Below, in pieces: positions 1-6,030 of a stretch of 7,182 nucleotides of DNA (position 1 is its first letter; the number at the start of each line of letters is the position of its first letter). The stretch is from NCBI GenBank assembly GCA_016199015.1, contig JACQHN010000509.1:1-7182 (forward strand), written 5' to 3'. Made by a program: the position numbers and the translations under genes. This DNA comes from Nitrospira defluvii. GTDB lineage: Bacteria > Nitrospirota > Nitrospiria > Nitrospirales > Nitrospiraceae. Under the pieces are notes generated by a model. It saw only the letters and a program-made list of their open reading frames with translations. It ran no database searches and was not told where the DNA came from.

Positions 1-341
1 ACGAGGCGCGCGATCTCCTCTATATCATCGAGAAGATTCAGACGCTCCGTATTTTTGGAGATGACGAGGGGAAGATGAATCGCGCGCTGAGCGATGTCGG
101 CGGAGCCCTGTTGCTGGTCTCGCAATTTACGCTGCTCGGTGATACGACAAAAGGCCGCCGGCCAGGGTTCGACCTAGCTGCCCCGTCGGATGAGGCACGT
201 GCATTGTACGAAGAGGCGGCGAATCGACTGCGGGCGGGCGGCCTACGCGTAGAGACCGGCATATTCGGAGCGCACATGCAGGTGGAACTCCTGAACGACG
301 GGCCGGTGACCTTCCTGTTGGATAGTCGACGCGGATCGTAG
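1..341 (+). CDS. dtd: D-aminoacyl-tRNA deacylase, C-terminal part (5' end off window)
   Basis: Hydrolyses D-aminoacyl-tRNAs (classically D-Tyr-tRNA) in the cytoplasm, so that D-amino acids do not enter proteins. The reading frame is open from the left edge (first full codon at base 3) to a TAG at 339-341, so the visible ATG at 75 is internal and not the start. About 112 residues are visible of a family that is usually near 145-150. Two family signatures are clear: the VSQFTL segment followed by D-T-x-KGRRP-x-F, which carries the active-site Thr/Gln region, and the C-terminal G-x-FGA-x-M-x-V block followed by [11 protein letters not shown], which holds the cross-dimer Gly-x-Pro-like region and the enzyme's usual ending. 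Nothing looks broken. The next gene is on the same strand but appears to have its own promoter, so co-transcription is possible but not required. Identification is firm. Confidence 0.95.
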   Translation, partial: EARDLLYIIEKIQTLRIFGDDEGKMNRALSDVGGALLLVSQFTLLGDTTKGRRPGFDLAAPSDEARALYEEAANRLRAGGLRVETGIFGAHMQVELLNDGPVTFLLDSRRGS

Positions 342-416
342 GCGCCCGCGTTTAAGTTTCGGTGTGGCCTGCCGATAAGGATACAGGGAGTAGTGTCGAT
401 CGATTCACCTATGGTC

Positions 417-425
417 TGCTATACT
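417..425 (+). promoter_or_regulatory. Candidate extended -10 promoter for the 461-1027 gene
   Basis: The bases read TGCTATACT, a TG-n-TATACT extended -10 element with five of six matches to TATAAT. No good -35 hexamer lies 16-18 bp upstream, which is tolerated for extended -10 promoters. A start near base 432 would leave a leader of about 29 nt that contains the strong ribosome binding site at 451-455. Position and spacing fit the ATG at 461 well. This is an inference from consensus only. Confidence 0.5.
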
Positions 426-450
426 ATTTTCAAAGGGCACGGATTGCCCG

Positions 451-455
451 GGAGG
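451..455 (+). promoter_or_regulatory. Strong ribosome binding site setting the start at 461
   Basis: A GGAGG core lies 5 nt before the ATG at 461. It decides the start of the following gene, because the frame also stays open upstream to a GTG at 362 that has no comparable Shine-Dalgarno sequence. Confidence 0.7.
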
Positions 456-460
456 TCGAG

Positions 461-1027
461 ATGGGAAGTCCCGTTTCTCGCAGCCATCCACTCCGCCAAC
501 TGTTTGGCGCGCTGACGGAAAAGAGTTTTACCGAACACCTCGGGTGGCCGGATCTCAACGTCACCGAATACGTCTCCAACCTGCTCGTCGAATTCGCCCA
601 CACCGACCAACTCTATAAGATTCAGAACAAACAGGGCCGCGCCCTCGACTCAGTCGTCGAAATGCTCTTCGAATCCGAGGTGTTGTTGGAGGCGCAGTCG
701 TTCGACCGTGAGCGCGAAGTCCATCGGCATATCGGCGACTTTACGCTCTTTATGACCGGATTGTTCCCCGAATATCTTCGCCGCCTCAAAACGGCAGGCC
801 TCATCTATCATCAGGATTTCTTGGTGGATTATATGAAGACGGGAAAACGTTCCTACGGATTGGTGGCCGAATATGGAGGCTACGATCCCGAACAGGACTC
901 CCCCCTGTTTCGAAAGTTGTCCGAAAATTTCGAGCTCTGCGTGACCGGGCTCGGATTCGTCCGATCAGACCTGGATCGCATGCAAGATCCTGCCTACCGT
1001 CCCGTCAAAGATCTGCTGCTCAATTGA
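461..1027 (+). CDS. Conserved-looking hypothetical protein, function unknown
   Basis: I do not recognise this family. With the ATG at 461 the product is 188 residues. The open frame extends upstream to GTG 362 (221 residues), but that extension would contain the probable promoter and the GGAGG site, and its residues look non-conserved. The protein has no signal peptide or membrane segment and only one Cys (160), so it is probably soluble and cytoplasmic. It looks largely helical. A charged, His-containing stretch at about 82-93 (D-R-E-R-E-V-H-R-H-I-G-D), preceded by E71 and E73 and followed by D119 and D123, could bind metal, but that is speculation. A hydrophobic F-x-L-F-M-T-G-L-F-P-E segment follows at 94-104. 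The stop at 1025-1027 overlaps the TTG start of the asparaginase gene, so the two are probably translationally coupled and may share a physiological context. The coding region itself is convincing. Confidence 0.8.
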   Translation: MGSPVSRSHPLRQLFGALTEKSFTEHLGWPDLNVTEYVSNLLVEFAHTDQLYKIQNKQGRALDSVVEMLFESEVLLEAQSFDREREVHRHIGDFTLFMTGLFPEYLRRLKTAGLIYHQDFLVDYMKTGKRSYGLVAEYGGYDPEQDSPLFRKLSENFELCVTGLGFVRSDLDRMQDPAYRPVKDLLLN

Positions 1028-1962
1028 AACGATCGCGACCGATTCTTTTGCTTCACGGTGGCGCGGGACGCCGCGCCATGACCGTCGCGCAAGCGGCCTG
1101 CGTCGAGTCTGCGCTGGCCGAGGGCCATCGATTGCTCATGGCCGGCTTGCCGGCGCTGTCGGTGGTCGAGGAAGCCATTCGCCTGTTGGAAGATTCAGGA
1201 CTGTTTAACGCGGGGCGAGGCGCGAATCACCAGCTCGACGGGGTGCGTCGCATGGACGCCTCAATCATGGAAGGACACCAGTTGCGGGCAGGGGCCGTGG
1301 CCTCGATCGAGGGTATTGTTTATCCTATCACCGCCGCACGCCTGGTGATGGAGAAAACGGCGCATGTGCTGCTCGTCGGACAATCGGCCTCTCGCTTTGC
1401 AAACTATTTTGGATTGGAGCGCGCTCCCCGTGCCAAGCGAGCGCCAGGGCCGCGGTCCCCTCAATTGACGCCGCGAGCCGGGTTGAGCCGGATGTTACGG
1501 TTGCATCAGGCGATTATGCAAACCGGACGTATCCGCGCACGAAGCTTGGGCAAAGAAACGGTGGGCGCCGTGGCATTGGATCTGGCGGGGACTGTGGCAG
1601 CGGGCGCTTCGACCGGCGGCGTGGATGTCATGTTGCCCGGTCGAGTCGGTGATACGCCCTTGATCGGCTGCGGCGTCTATGCCGACAATGAGGCCGGAGC
1701 CGTCTCAATGACCGGATTGGGGGAGAGCATTGTTCGGGTGGCGGTGGCCAAGGAAATCAGCGATCTGCTGGCGTGCGGATTGAGTCCGGTGGTATCTGCG
1801 AACCGCGTGCTGCGAAAGGTCGTGGATCGTGTTCGTGGAGCCGCCGGTGTGCTGGTTCTGTCCCCCGATGGCCGGTTTGCGATCAGACACAGCACCCCGC
1901 ATATGGTGGCCGGCTCCATCGGCTGCGACGGCCGCCCACGTGTTAAGAGCCGGTTTGCATAG
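1024..1962 (+). CDS. Isoaspartyl peptidase / L-asparaginase, type 2 (Ntn-hydrolase)
   Basis: Plant-type asparaginase of the N-terminal-nucleophile family T2. The enzyme is made as one chain that cuts itself before a Thr to give alpha and beta subunits, then hydrolyses beta-aspartyl (isoaspartyl) dipeptides and often L-asparagine. In the 312 residues I see the N-terminal HGGAG (11-15), the NAGRGA loop (62-67), a D-A-S-I-M-E-G segment (78-84), and the nucleophile motif T-V-G-A-V-A-L-D with Thr179. The STGG motif follows at 196-199, then R207 and D210 of the substrate pocket and T230-G231. These positions agree with my memory of E. coli IaaA numbering. The residue before Thr179 is Glu, where Gly is usual. 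The start is TTG at 1024, overlapping the upstream stop (TTGA). No strong Shine-Dalgarno is visible, which suits translational coupling. Substrate preference between isoaspartyl peptides and asparagine cannot be read from sequence. Confidence 0.92.
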   Translation: MKRSRPILLLHGGAGRRAMTVAQAACVESALAEGHRLLMAGLPALSVVEEAIRLLEDSGLFNAGRGANHQLDGVRRMDASIMEGHQLRAGAVASIEGIVYPITAARLVMEKTAHVLLVGQSASRFANYFGLERAPRAKRAPGPRSPQLTPRAGLSRMLRLHQAIMQTGRIRARSLGKETVGAVALDLAGTVAAGASTGGVDVMLPGRVGDTPLIGCGVYADNEAGAVSMTGLGESIVRVAVAKEISDLLACGLSPVVSANRVLRKVVDRVRGAAGVLVLSPDGRFAIRHSTPHMVAGSIGCDGRPRVKSRFA

Positions 1963-1984
1963 CCGCGCGAGAGCTTGGTACAGT
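1955..1984 (+). promoter_or_regulatory. Possible weak promoter before the VOC gene
   Basis: TTGCAT at 1955-1960 and an extended -10-like TGGTACAGT (hexamer TACAGT at 1979-1984) are 18 bp apart, just before the VOC gene. The match is partial: three of six at -35 and four of six at -10. The implied start would also sit almost on the ribosome binding site. Read-through from the asparaginase gene is at least as likely. Confidence 0.2.
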
Positions 1985-2002
1985 GACGCGAGGCGCCACG
2001 TT

Positions 2003-2431
2003 ATGCCGGCTCTGTTTCATCTCGCATTCCCCGTTCGTGATCTCGCCGCCGCCAAGCGTTTTTACGTCGAGGGCCTAGGCTGTGTGCTGGGACGAGAGTC
2101 TTCGACCGCCGTCACGTTCGGCCTTGCCGGGCACCAGTTAATCGCCCATCTCGCCAGCGAATCGATCGCTCCTCAGAAGGGGGTCTATCCCCGTCACTTC
2201 GGCCTTGTTCTGACTCTGGAAGAGGAATGGCAGGCGTTGGCCGATCGCGCCAACGCCAAGGAGCTGACGTTCTATCAGCAGCCTCGGCGGCGGTTTGCCG
2301 GGACGCGCATCGAACACCTCACGTTCTTCCTGGAAGATCCCTCTCAAAACCTCCTCGAATTCAAACACTACCTGCACGAGTCGGCGATTTTCGGGGAACG
2401 AGATTTCACCGCAGTCGGGGATGCCGAGTAA
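2003..2431 (+). CDS. VOC-family (glyoxalase/dioxygenase-fold) protein
   Basis: A small vicinal-oxygen-chelate protein of 142 residues, a usual length for a single-subunit VOC protein made of two beta-alpha-beta-beta-beta modules. Module one begins F-H-L-A-F-P-V-R-D-L and contains a G-H-Q-L-I-A-H-L strand (43-50). Module two carries H-F-G-L-V-L (65-70) and ends D-P-S-x-N-x-L-E-F-K (112-121). His6, His65 and Glu119 are placed like the 2-His-1-carboxylate metal triad of extradiol-dioxygenase-like VOC proteins. The substrate is unknown, and a glyoxalase I role is not supported. The open frame runs upstream to 1829, but that part lies inside the asparaginase gene in another frame. The ATG at 2003 has a GAGG at 1990-1993 and begins exactly where the family begins. 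It lies 40 bp after the asparaginase stop on the same strand and could be co-transcribed. It faces mtgA tail to tail with 46 bp between them. Confidence 0.88.
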   Translation: MPALFHLAFPVRDLAAAKRFYVEGLGCVLGRESSTAVTFGLAGHQLIAHLASESIAPQKGVYPRHFGLVLTLEEEWQALADRANAKELTFYQQPRRRFAGTRIEHLTFFLEDPSQNLLEFKHYLHESAIFGERDFTAVGDAE

Positions 2432-2477
2432 GCGCAGTCGTACTGATTGGCAGCGCGCATGTCGCGACAGCCTTCAT

Positions 2478-3263
2478 TCAGTTCTCAGTGGGGACAGATT
2501 CTCGCGTGTCCGATGCGCTGCCTGTGCGAGAGAGTGAGACCGGCTTTCGACCGTTGCCTCGTTCCAGCCATCGGATGATGTGGTGCTGCCGGCGGTTCAA
2601 GTAGGCCGTATGGCGGATGGGGTCATATCGGCGCGGAGAGGGGAGAATCGCCGCCAGTAGGGCTGCTTCATCGAGCGTCAGCTCTTTCGCCGATTTGCCG
2701 AAATGGTGGCGGGCTGCCGCTTCCGCACCGAACACACCCTGTCCCCATTCGGCGACGTTGAGATAGACCTCCAAGATACGTTCCTTCGTCAAATGGTGTT
2801 CCAAGGAACGGGTGATCAGTGCTTCGCGCGCTTTTCGAAAGAGGGAGCGTTCCGACGAGAGGTACAGGTTTTTCGCCAGTTGCTGGGTGATGGTGCTCCC
2901 CCCGCGTTTGAATTCGCCGACCTCCAGGTTGTACAGAGCCGCATCCTTGATGCCCTCCCAATCGAATCCTTCGTGGGCGAAAAAAGAGGCATCCTCAGCC
3001 GCGACAACCGCTCGCTGGAGCGCAGGCGCAATCCGGACCAGAGGAACCCAGATGAATTGCTGGTGCTGGCTGCGGCCTTGTTCTTTTGCCTGGGCCCGTC
3101 GCGCTTCCATCAGCGCGGTATCCGTCGGGTGGTGTTTGGCGAGGGAGGGCACGTCCGGCAAGGTCGTCAACCAGTACAGCGCCAATGCGGCGAGGGGCAG
3201 ACCGATGAGCACGGTCAGCCAAAATAGGATCCGGCCGAATAGACTGCCAGTTGACTTGCTCAT
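2478..3263 (-). CDS. mtgA: Monofunctional biosynthetic peptidoglycan transglycosylase
   Basis: A glycosyltransferase family 51 enzyme that polymerises lipid II into glycan strands at the outer face of the inner membrane, without a transpeptidase domain. Numbered from ATG 3263 (261 residues), it has an N-terminal membrane anchor at about 8-33. The GT51 motifs come in order: A-A-E-D-x-x-F-x-x-H-E-G-x-D with catalytic Glu90, then G-G-S-T-I-T-Q-Q-L-A-K-N (121-132), then R-K-A-R-E-A-L with a likely second conserved Glu147, and Y-L-N-V-A-E-W-G-x-G-V-F-G (167-179). The last 25 or so residues are a polar tail rich in Ser and Arg that is not part of the core. The ATG at 3263 has a weak AGAG 8 nt upstream; a GTG nine bases further up (3272) is possible but has no room for a binding site. 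The gene is monocistronic as far as can be seen, convergent with the VOC gene and divergent from engB. Confidence 0.95.
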   Translation of the reverse strand: MSKSTGSLFGRILFWLTVLIGLPLAALALYWLTTLPDVPSLAKHHPTDTALMEARRAQAKEQGRSQHQQFIWVPLVRIAPALQRAVVAAEDASFFAHEGFDWEGIKDAALYNLEVGEFKRGGSTITQQLAKNLYLSSERSLFRKAREALITRSLEHHLTKERILEVYLNVAEWGQGVFGAEAAARHHFGKSAKELTLDEAALLAAILPSPRRYDPIRHTAYLNRRQHHIIRWLERGNGRKPVSLSRTGSASDTRESVPTEN

Positions 3264-3364
3264 TCCCAACACTCTATCTATGAGTGCACGAGGTGCCCCA
3301 CCGGTTCGGTCGTGGTCACCGGAGGTGAGAGTGCATCCCGCATAGCCGTACGCAGTTCACTACC
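3264..3364. other. Divergent intergenic region between mtgA and engB
   Basis: About 100 bp that must carry expression signals for both divergent genes unless they are read from outside. I find no convincing -35/-10 pair on either strand. It contains a short inverted repeat, TCACC-GGA-GGTGA at 3316-3328, and two copies of GAGTGCA (3282-3288 and 3329-3335). Neither is recognised as a known operator. Confidence 0.4.
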
Positions 3365-3967
3365 ATGAAACTACTCAGCGCCGAGTTTATCAAAAGTTCC
3401 GTATTGCCAGAACAGTTTCCTGCAGACCGCTTGCCCGAGATCGCTTTCGTCGGGCGATCGAACGTCGGGAAGTCGTCGCTGATCAATTCACTGCTCCATC
3501 GGAAGAAACTGGCCAAAGTCAGCAAGACTCCCGGGAAAACGCGCGCCGTGAATTTTTTTACGGTTCGTACGTCAGACCCGAACCTCTCCTTGTTGTCCCT
3601 GGTCGACCTGCCTGGGTATGGCTATGCCAAGGTCTCGAAAACCATGCGGGCGCAATGGGGGCCGATGATCGAGCAATATCTCGAGCAGCGACAGTCGCTC
3701 GGCGCGGTCATCCTGTTGATCGAAGCGCGCGTGTGGATGCCGCAAGATGTGACGACGGTTCAGTGGGTTCAGTCCCTCGGGTGCGGTCTCATCATCGTCC
3801 TCACCAAAGCGGACAAGTTGCGACAGAGCGAGCGAGCGCCCAGCCTCACCGCCGTGCGGACCGCCTGCGGATTGAGCCCGGAGGTGCCGATCCTCCTGTA
3901 TTCGGCTGAAACCCATGAGGGACGCGACGCGCTCTGGGGCGAGATTCGCACGCAGTTTAAAACTTGA
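3365..3967 (+). CDS. engB: Ribosome-biogenesis GTP-binding protein EngB/YsxC/YihA
   Basis: An essential small GTPase of the TrmE-Era-EngA-YihA class that assists late assembly of the large ribosomal subunit in the cytoplasm. The 200-residue length is normal. All G motifs are present: G1 GRSNVGKS (30-37), switch I/G2 around TPGKTR (55-60), G3 DLPGYGYAKV (81-90), G4 TKAD (147-150) and G5 SA (180-181). The stretch after G3, usually D-x-R-H-x-P, here reads E-A-R-V-W-M-P (120-126), so the His is lost while the Arg is kept. The ATG at 3365 is the only sensible start: the frame is closed by a TGA at 3326 and the protein begins where the family does. No good Shine-Dalgarno is visible just upstream. 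The last 11 bp overlap the convergent surA-like gene. Confidence 0.96.
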   Translation: MKLLSAEFIKSSVLPEQFPADRLPEIAFVGRSNVGKSSLINSLLHRKKLAKVSKTPGKTRAVNFFTVRTSDPNLSLLSLVDLPGYGYAKVSKTMRAQWGPMIEQYLEQRQSLGAVILLIEARVWMPQDVTTVQWVQSLGCGLIIVLTKADKLRQSERAPSLTAVRTACGLSPEVPILLYSAETHEGRDALWGEIRTQFKT

Positions 3968-4991
3968 TCTCGATGTAGGCTTTGTTCTTCAGGTCGGCCA
4001 TCCAGATTTGATACTGGTCCTCGGTTTTTTGCTGAAACACGAGCGACTGGATTTCGGCCTTCACCTGTTCAAAGGGTCGAAACTGACGGGGTTTCTTGTC
4101 GTCGATGCGCACGATATGCAACCCTTCCGCCGTCTCGACAATCCCCGTGATCTGTCCCACCTGCAAGGGCGTCAACGCCTGTTCCAATGCGGGAATCAAC
4201 TCGCCCTGACGCACCAATCCTAGGCGGCCGCCGCGCGACGCATCTGCGCCATCTGAAAAGCGTAGCGCCAGACCTTCGAACGGCTCACCTTGCTTCAGCG
4301 TTGCCAGAAGGGCTTCGGCTCGTCCCTGAGCGACGGAGAGGTCGTCCGGGTTGCGCGGTTTAATCAGGATTTGACTCAACTGATATTCCTCAGGATAGGC
4401 GAAGCGATCCTGGTGCTCCTGGTAGTAGCGCTTCATATCCGAGTCCGCCACCATGATCAAGCCTCGGACTTCCCGGTCGACAACGCGCATCAAGGTCAGT
4501 TGCTCGCGGACACTTCTAGCCGTGTTGGGATCGGCGCTGTCGAGCTGCTCGCCCTGCTTTTTCATTTCCTCGACCGCCTGCACGACCTCCTGGTCGGATA
4601 CATCCAGCCCCTTGTTCTGGGCGGCCTGGATCTGCAGTTTGCGCTCGATCATCTTCGTCACGCCCATGCCCTCAGCCGTCTTGAGGCGGCGTTCCAATTC
4701 TTCTCCCTTATAGAGCTTGCGAAGTCGGTCTTGCTCTGGAAGTAAGTCGCGTTTCAGCTCCGACAGCATGATCAGGTCTTTATTGACCACCGCAATAATG
4801 CGATCCTCCAGTTTCGCGGCTTCCGCAGGGCAGATGTGCACAAGCACCAGGCAGAACCAGAACAACAGGCAGCCAAGGGCTGGGATATCAGTCAAGGCGC
4901 TGATCCACACATGAGCCCGCTGCTCCCTCAGGCCAGGGATGAGCGTGAGGATATGGTGGCACATGGGGGAAAAGATGGATCGGTCCTTCAT
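3957..4991 (-). CDS. surA: SurA-like periplasmic chaperone / peptidyl-prolyl isomerase
   Basis: Exported folding factor for outer-membrane proteins in the periplasm. Numbered from ATG 4991 (344 residues), there is a long basic-to-hydrophobic signal region with its core at about 39-53 and a probable signal peptidase I site after A-E-A (56-58). A SurA_N-type chaperone domain follows at about 60-180, then one parvulin domain at about 203-298, and a C-terminal helix and strand. E. coli SurA has two parvulin domains, so this is the shorter single-domain form. The parvulin beta-1 His position is Gln207 (S-Q-I-L-I), while the later His (G-L-H-I-V, His292) is kept. The start is uncertain: GTG 5012, ATG 4991, ATG 4964 or GTG 4910 are all in frame and none has a good binding site. 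I chose the first ATG. It is the last gene of the mfd-parvulin-surA run, and its stop overlaps engB. A name such as peptidylprolyl isomerase is equally valid. Confidence 0.88.
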   Translation of the reverse strand: MKDRSIFSPMCHHILTLIPGLREQRAHVWISALTDIPALGCLLFWFCLVLVHICPAEAAKLEDRIIAVVNKDLIMLSELKRDLLPEQDRLRKLYKGEELERRLKTAEGMGVTKMIERKLQIQAAQNKGLDVSDQEVVQAVEEMKKQGEQLDSADPNTARSVREQLTLMRVVDREVRGLIMVADSDMKRYYQEHQDRFAYPEEYQLSQILIKPRNPDDLSVAQGRAEALLATLKQGEPFEGLALRFSDGADASRGGRLGLVRQGELIPALEQALTPLQVGQITGIVETAEGLHIVRIDDKKPRQFRPFEQVKAEIQSLVFQQKTEDQYQIWMADLKNKAYIEIKF

Positions 4992-5012
4992 GGAGTTGAT
5001 GGGATTGTACAC

Positions 5013-5104
5013 AATCGACAGTTCAGAAGGGGAGCGCTCTCGAGATGAAACGCATGGACGGAGGATTTAGAACGCGGGCACGCAGGAGTTGTGCAGGCTG
5101 GGAG
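5013..5104 (-). other. Gap between the two parvulin genes
   Basis: About 90 bp with no gene that I can support. A weak -35/-10-like pair exists on the minus strand (TGCACA about 18 bp before TCTAAA), with four of six matches each, and an 8-bp palindrome GAGCGCTC lies at 5032-5039. Neither is strong enough to call. If the surA start is really downstream at 4964 or 4910, this leader is longer. Confidence 0.3.
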
Positions 5105-6001
5105 TTAGGGACGAGCAGGTTCATCGGTCACATAACGAGCGGCGTCGGCCAGACGAATCGTCGCACCCGAGCGGAGTTCAGCAAAAATATCATCCAGCCG
5201 CTTGCGGCGCTTTTCGGCCAGCAATTCCTGCCTGAGCCGTTCGCGGGTGGCTTGGTCTGCCTGAAGGATTTCCGGTTCCAGGGGACTAACCTTCATCAGG
5301 TAATAGCCCTTGTCGGTCTTGATCGGATCACTGACGACCCCTGGGTGCAGGGAGGGAATCAACGCTTCGAGTTCCGGCTCCAACAGGCCTTTTCGATAGG
5401 GGCCCAGGTCGCCGCCCTTGGCGCGGCTCCGTTCATCAACCGAATAACGAAGGGCGAAGCGAGTGAAGTTGCCCCCGCCTTCCACCTGCCGTTTGAGATC
5501 CTTCGCCGCGTAGACGTTCGGTAACAACATGACCGAGACCTGCACCTTGGGATTAGCCAGGAGCTGATTGGCGTGTTTCCCGAGGTAGGTGTCCAGTTCT
5601 TCCTTCGAGACCTCGACCTTGGTTTTGATCCGATCTTTGAGCAGCTCATCCAAAATCAACTGTTCACGGTACCGCAGGGTCTTTTCGCGGATGTCATCGG
5701 CCTGATCCAACCCCTGCTTGCGCGCTTCCTGCATGAGTAGTTCGCGCATGATCAATTCGTCCAGAAAGCGGCGTTTCCCGCCTTCTTTTTCATAACGGGC
5801 GCGGGTCGCCTGCGACAGCTCCTCCCAGCGCATATCGAACTCGGATTGGGTGATGGACCGGCCGTTGATCATGGCAACCACCGGCTCTTCCTGCGGAGGC
5901 TCGGTGCAGGCGGCCAACGGACCGATAGCGCAGAGCCCCAGCGCGAGGCAGGTCAATCGTGCTCGCCAATCGGAAGTGTGTCGTGTGAGCGGTGGCGTCA
6001 T
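5105..6001 (-). CDS. Parvulin-type peptidyl-prolyl isomerase lipoprotein (PrsA/SurA-related)
   Basis: A 298-residue exported folding factor. The N-terminus has two Arg, a hydrophobic core at about 16-30 and the lipobox L-A-A-C with Cys32, so it should be processed by signal peptidase II and anchored by lipid. An N-terminal SurA_N/trigger-factor-like helical domain starts with V-V-A-M-I-N-G-R-S-I-T (41-51). A parvulin domain covers about 150-240, recognisable by G-G-D-L-G-P-Y (196-202), a P-E-L-E-A-L-I segment (209-215) and G-Y-Y-L-M-K-V (232-238). A charged helical tail ends the protein. Both histidines typical of active parvulins are replaced (Val157 and Tyr234), so it may be a chaperone rather than an isomerase. 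ATG 6001 lies 29 bp after mfd without a well-spaced Shine-Dalgarno, which suggests translation is coupled to mfd. The surA-like gene follows about 100 bp downstream. Confidence 0.88.
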   Translation of the reverse strand: MTPPLTRHTSDWRARLTCLALGLCAIGPLAACTEPPQEEPVVAMINGRSITQSEFDMRWEELSQATRARYEKEGGKRRFLDELIMRELLMQEARKQGLDQADDIREKTLRYREQLILDELLKDRIKTKVEVSKEELDTYLGKHANQLLANPKVQVSVMLLPNVYAAKDLKRQVEGGGNFTRFALRYSVDERSRAKGGDLGPYRKGLLEPELEALIPSLHPGVVSDPIKTDKGYYLMKVSPLEPEILQADQATRERLRQELLAEKRRKRLDDIFAELRSGATIRLADAARYVTDEPARP

Positions 6002-6030
6002 GCGGTCGGGAGGCGCATCCTCTGCGAAAA

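Noticed and set aside
1829..2002. N-terminal extension of the VOC protein frame into the asparaginase gene
   Set aside because: It overlaps the conserved asparaginase C-terminus in another frame, is rich in Ala/Arg/Trp without VOC features, and the VOC fold begins exactly at ATG 2003.
2460..2469. Perfect palindrome TGTCGCGACA in the convergent VOC-mtgA gap
   Set aside because: It has no loop and no following T-run, so it does not look like an intrinsic terminator. A 10-bp palindrome in GC-rich DNA can be chance.
3282..3335. Two copies of GAGTGCA upstream of engB and mtgA
   Set aside because: A 7-bp repeat 47 bp apart without flanking similarity is weak evidence for a regulator site.
2703..3345. 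Long plus-strand open frames opposite mtgA
   Set aside because: They mirror the codon bias of mtgA on the other strand, lack family motifs, and the GT51 motifs on the minus strand are unambiguous.
3553..3559. Run of seven T inside engB, a possible slippage site
   Set aside because: The frame continues normally through N-F-F-T-V and the product is full length with all motifs, so no programmed frameshift is needed.
4290..4745. A 151-codon plus-strand open frame opposite the SurA-like gene
   Set aside because: It is the antisense shadow of a well-supported gene, with no binding site or recognisable domain.
5998..6018. Six-codon mini-cistron (ATG 6018 to TGA 5998, minus strand) whose stop overlaps the lipoprotein start
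   Set aside because: The AGAGG touches its ATG with no spacing, so it would not be translated efficiently. It is probably accidental.
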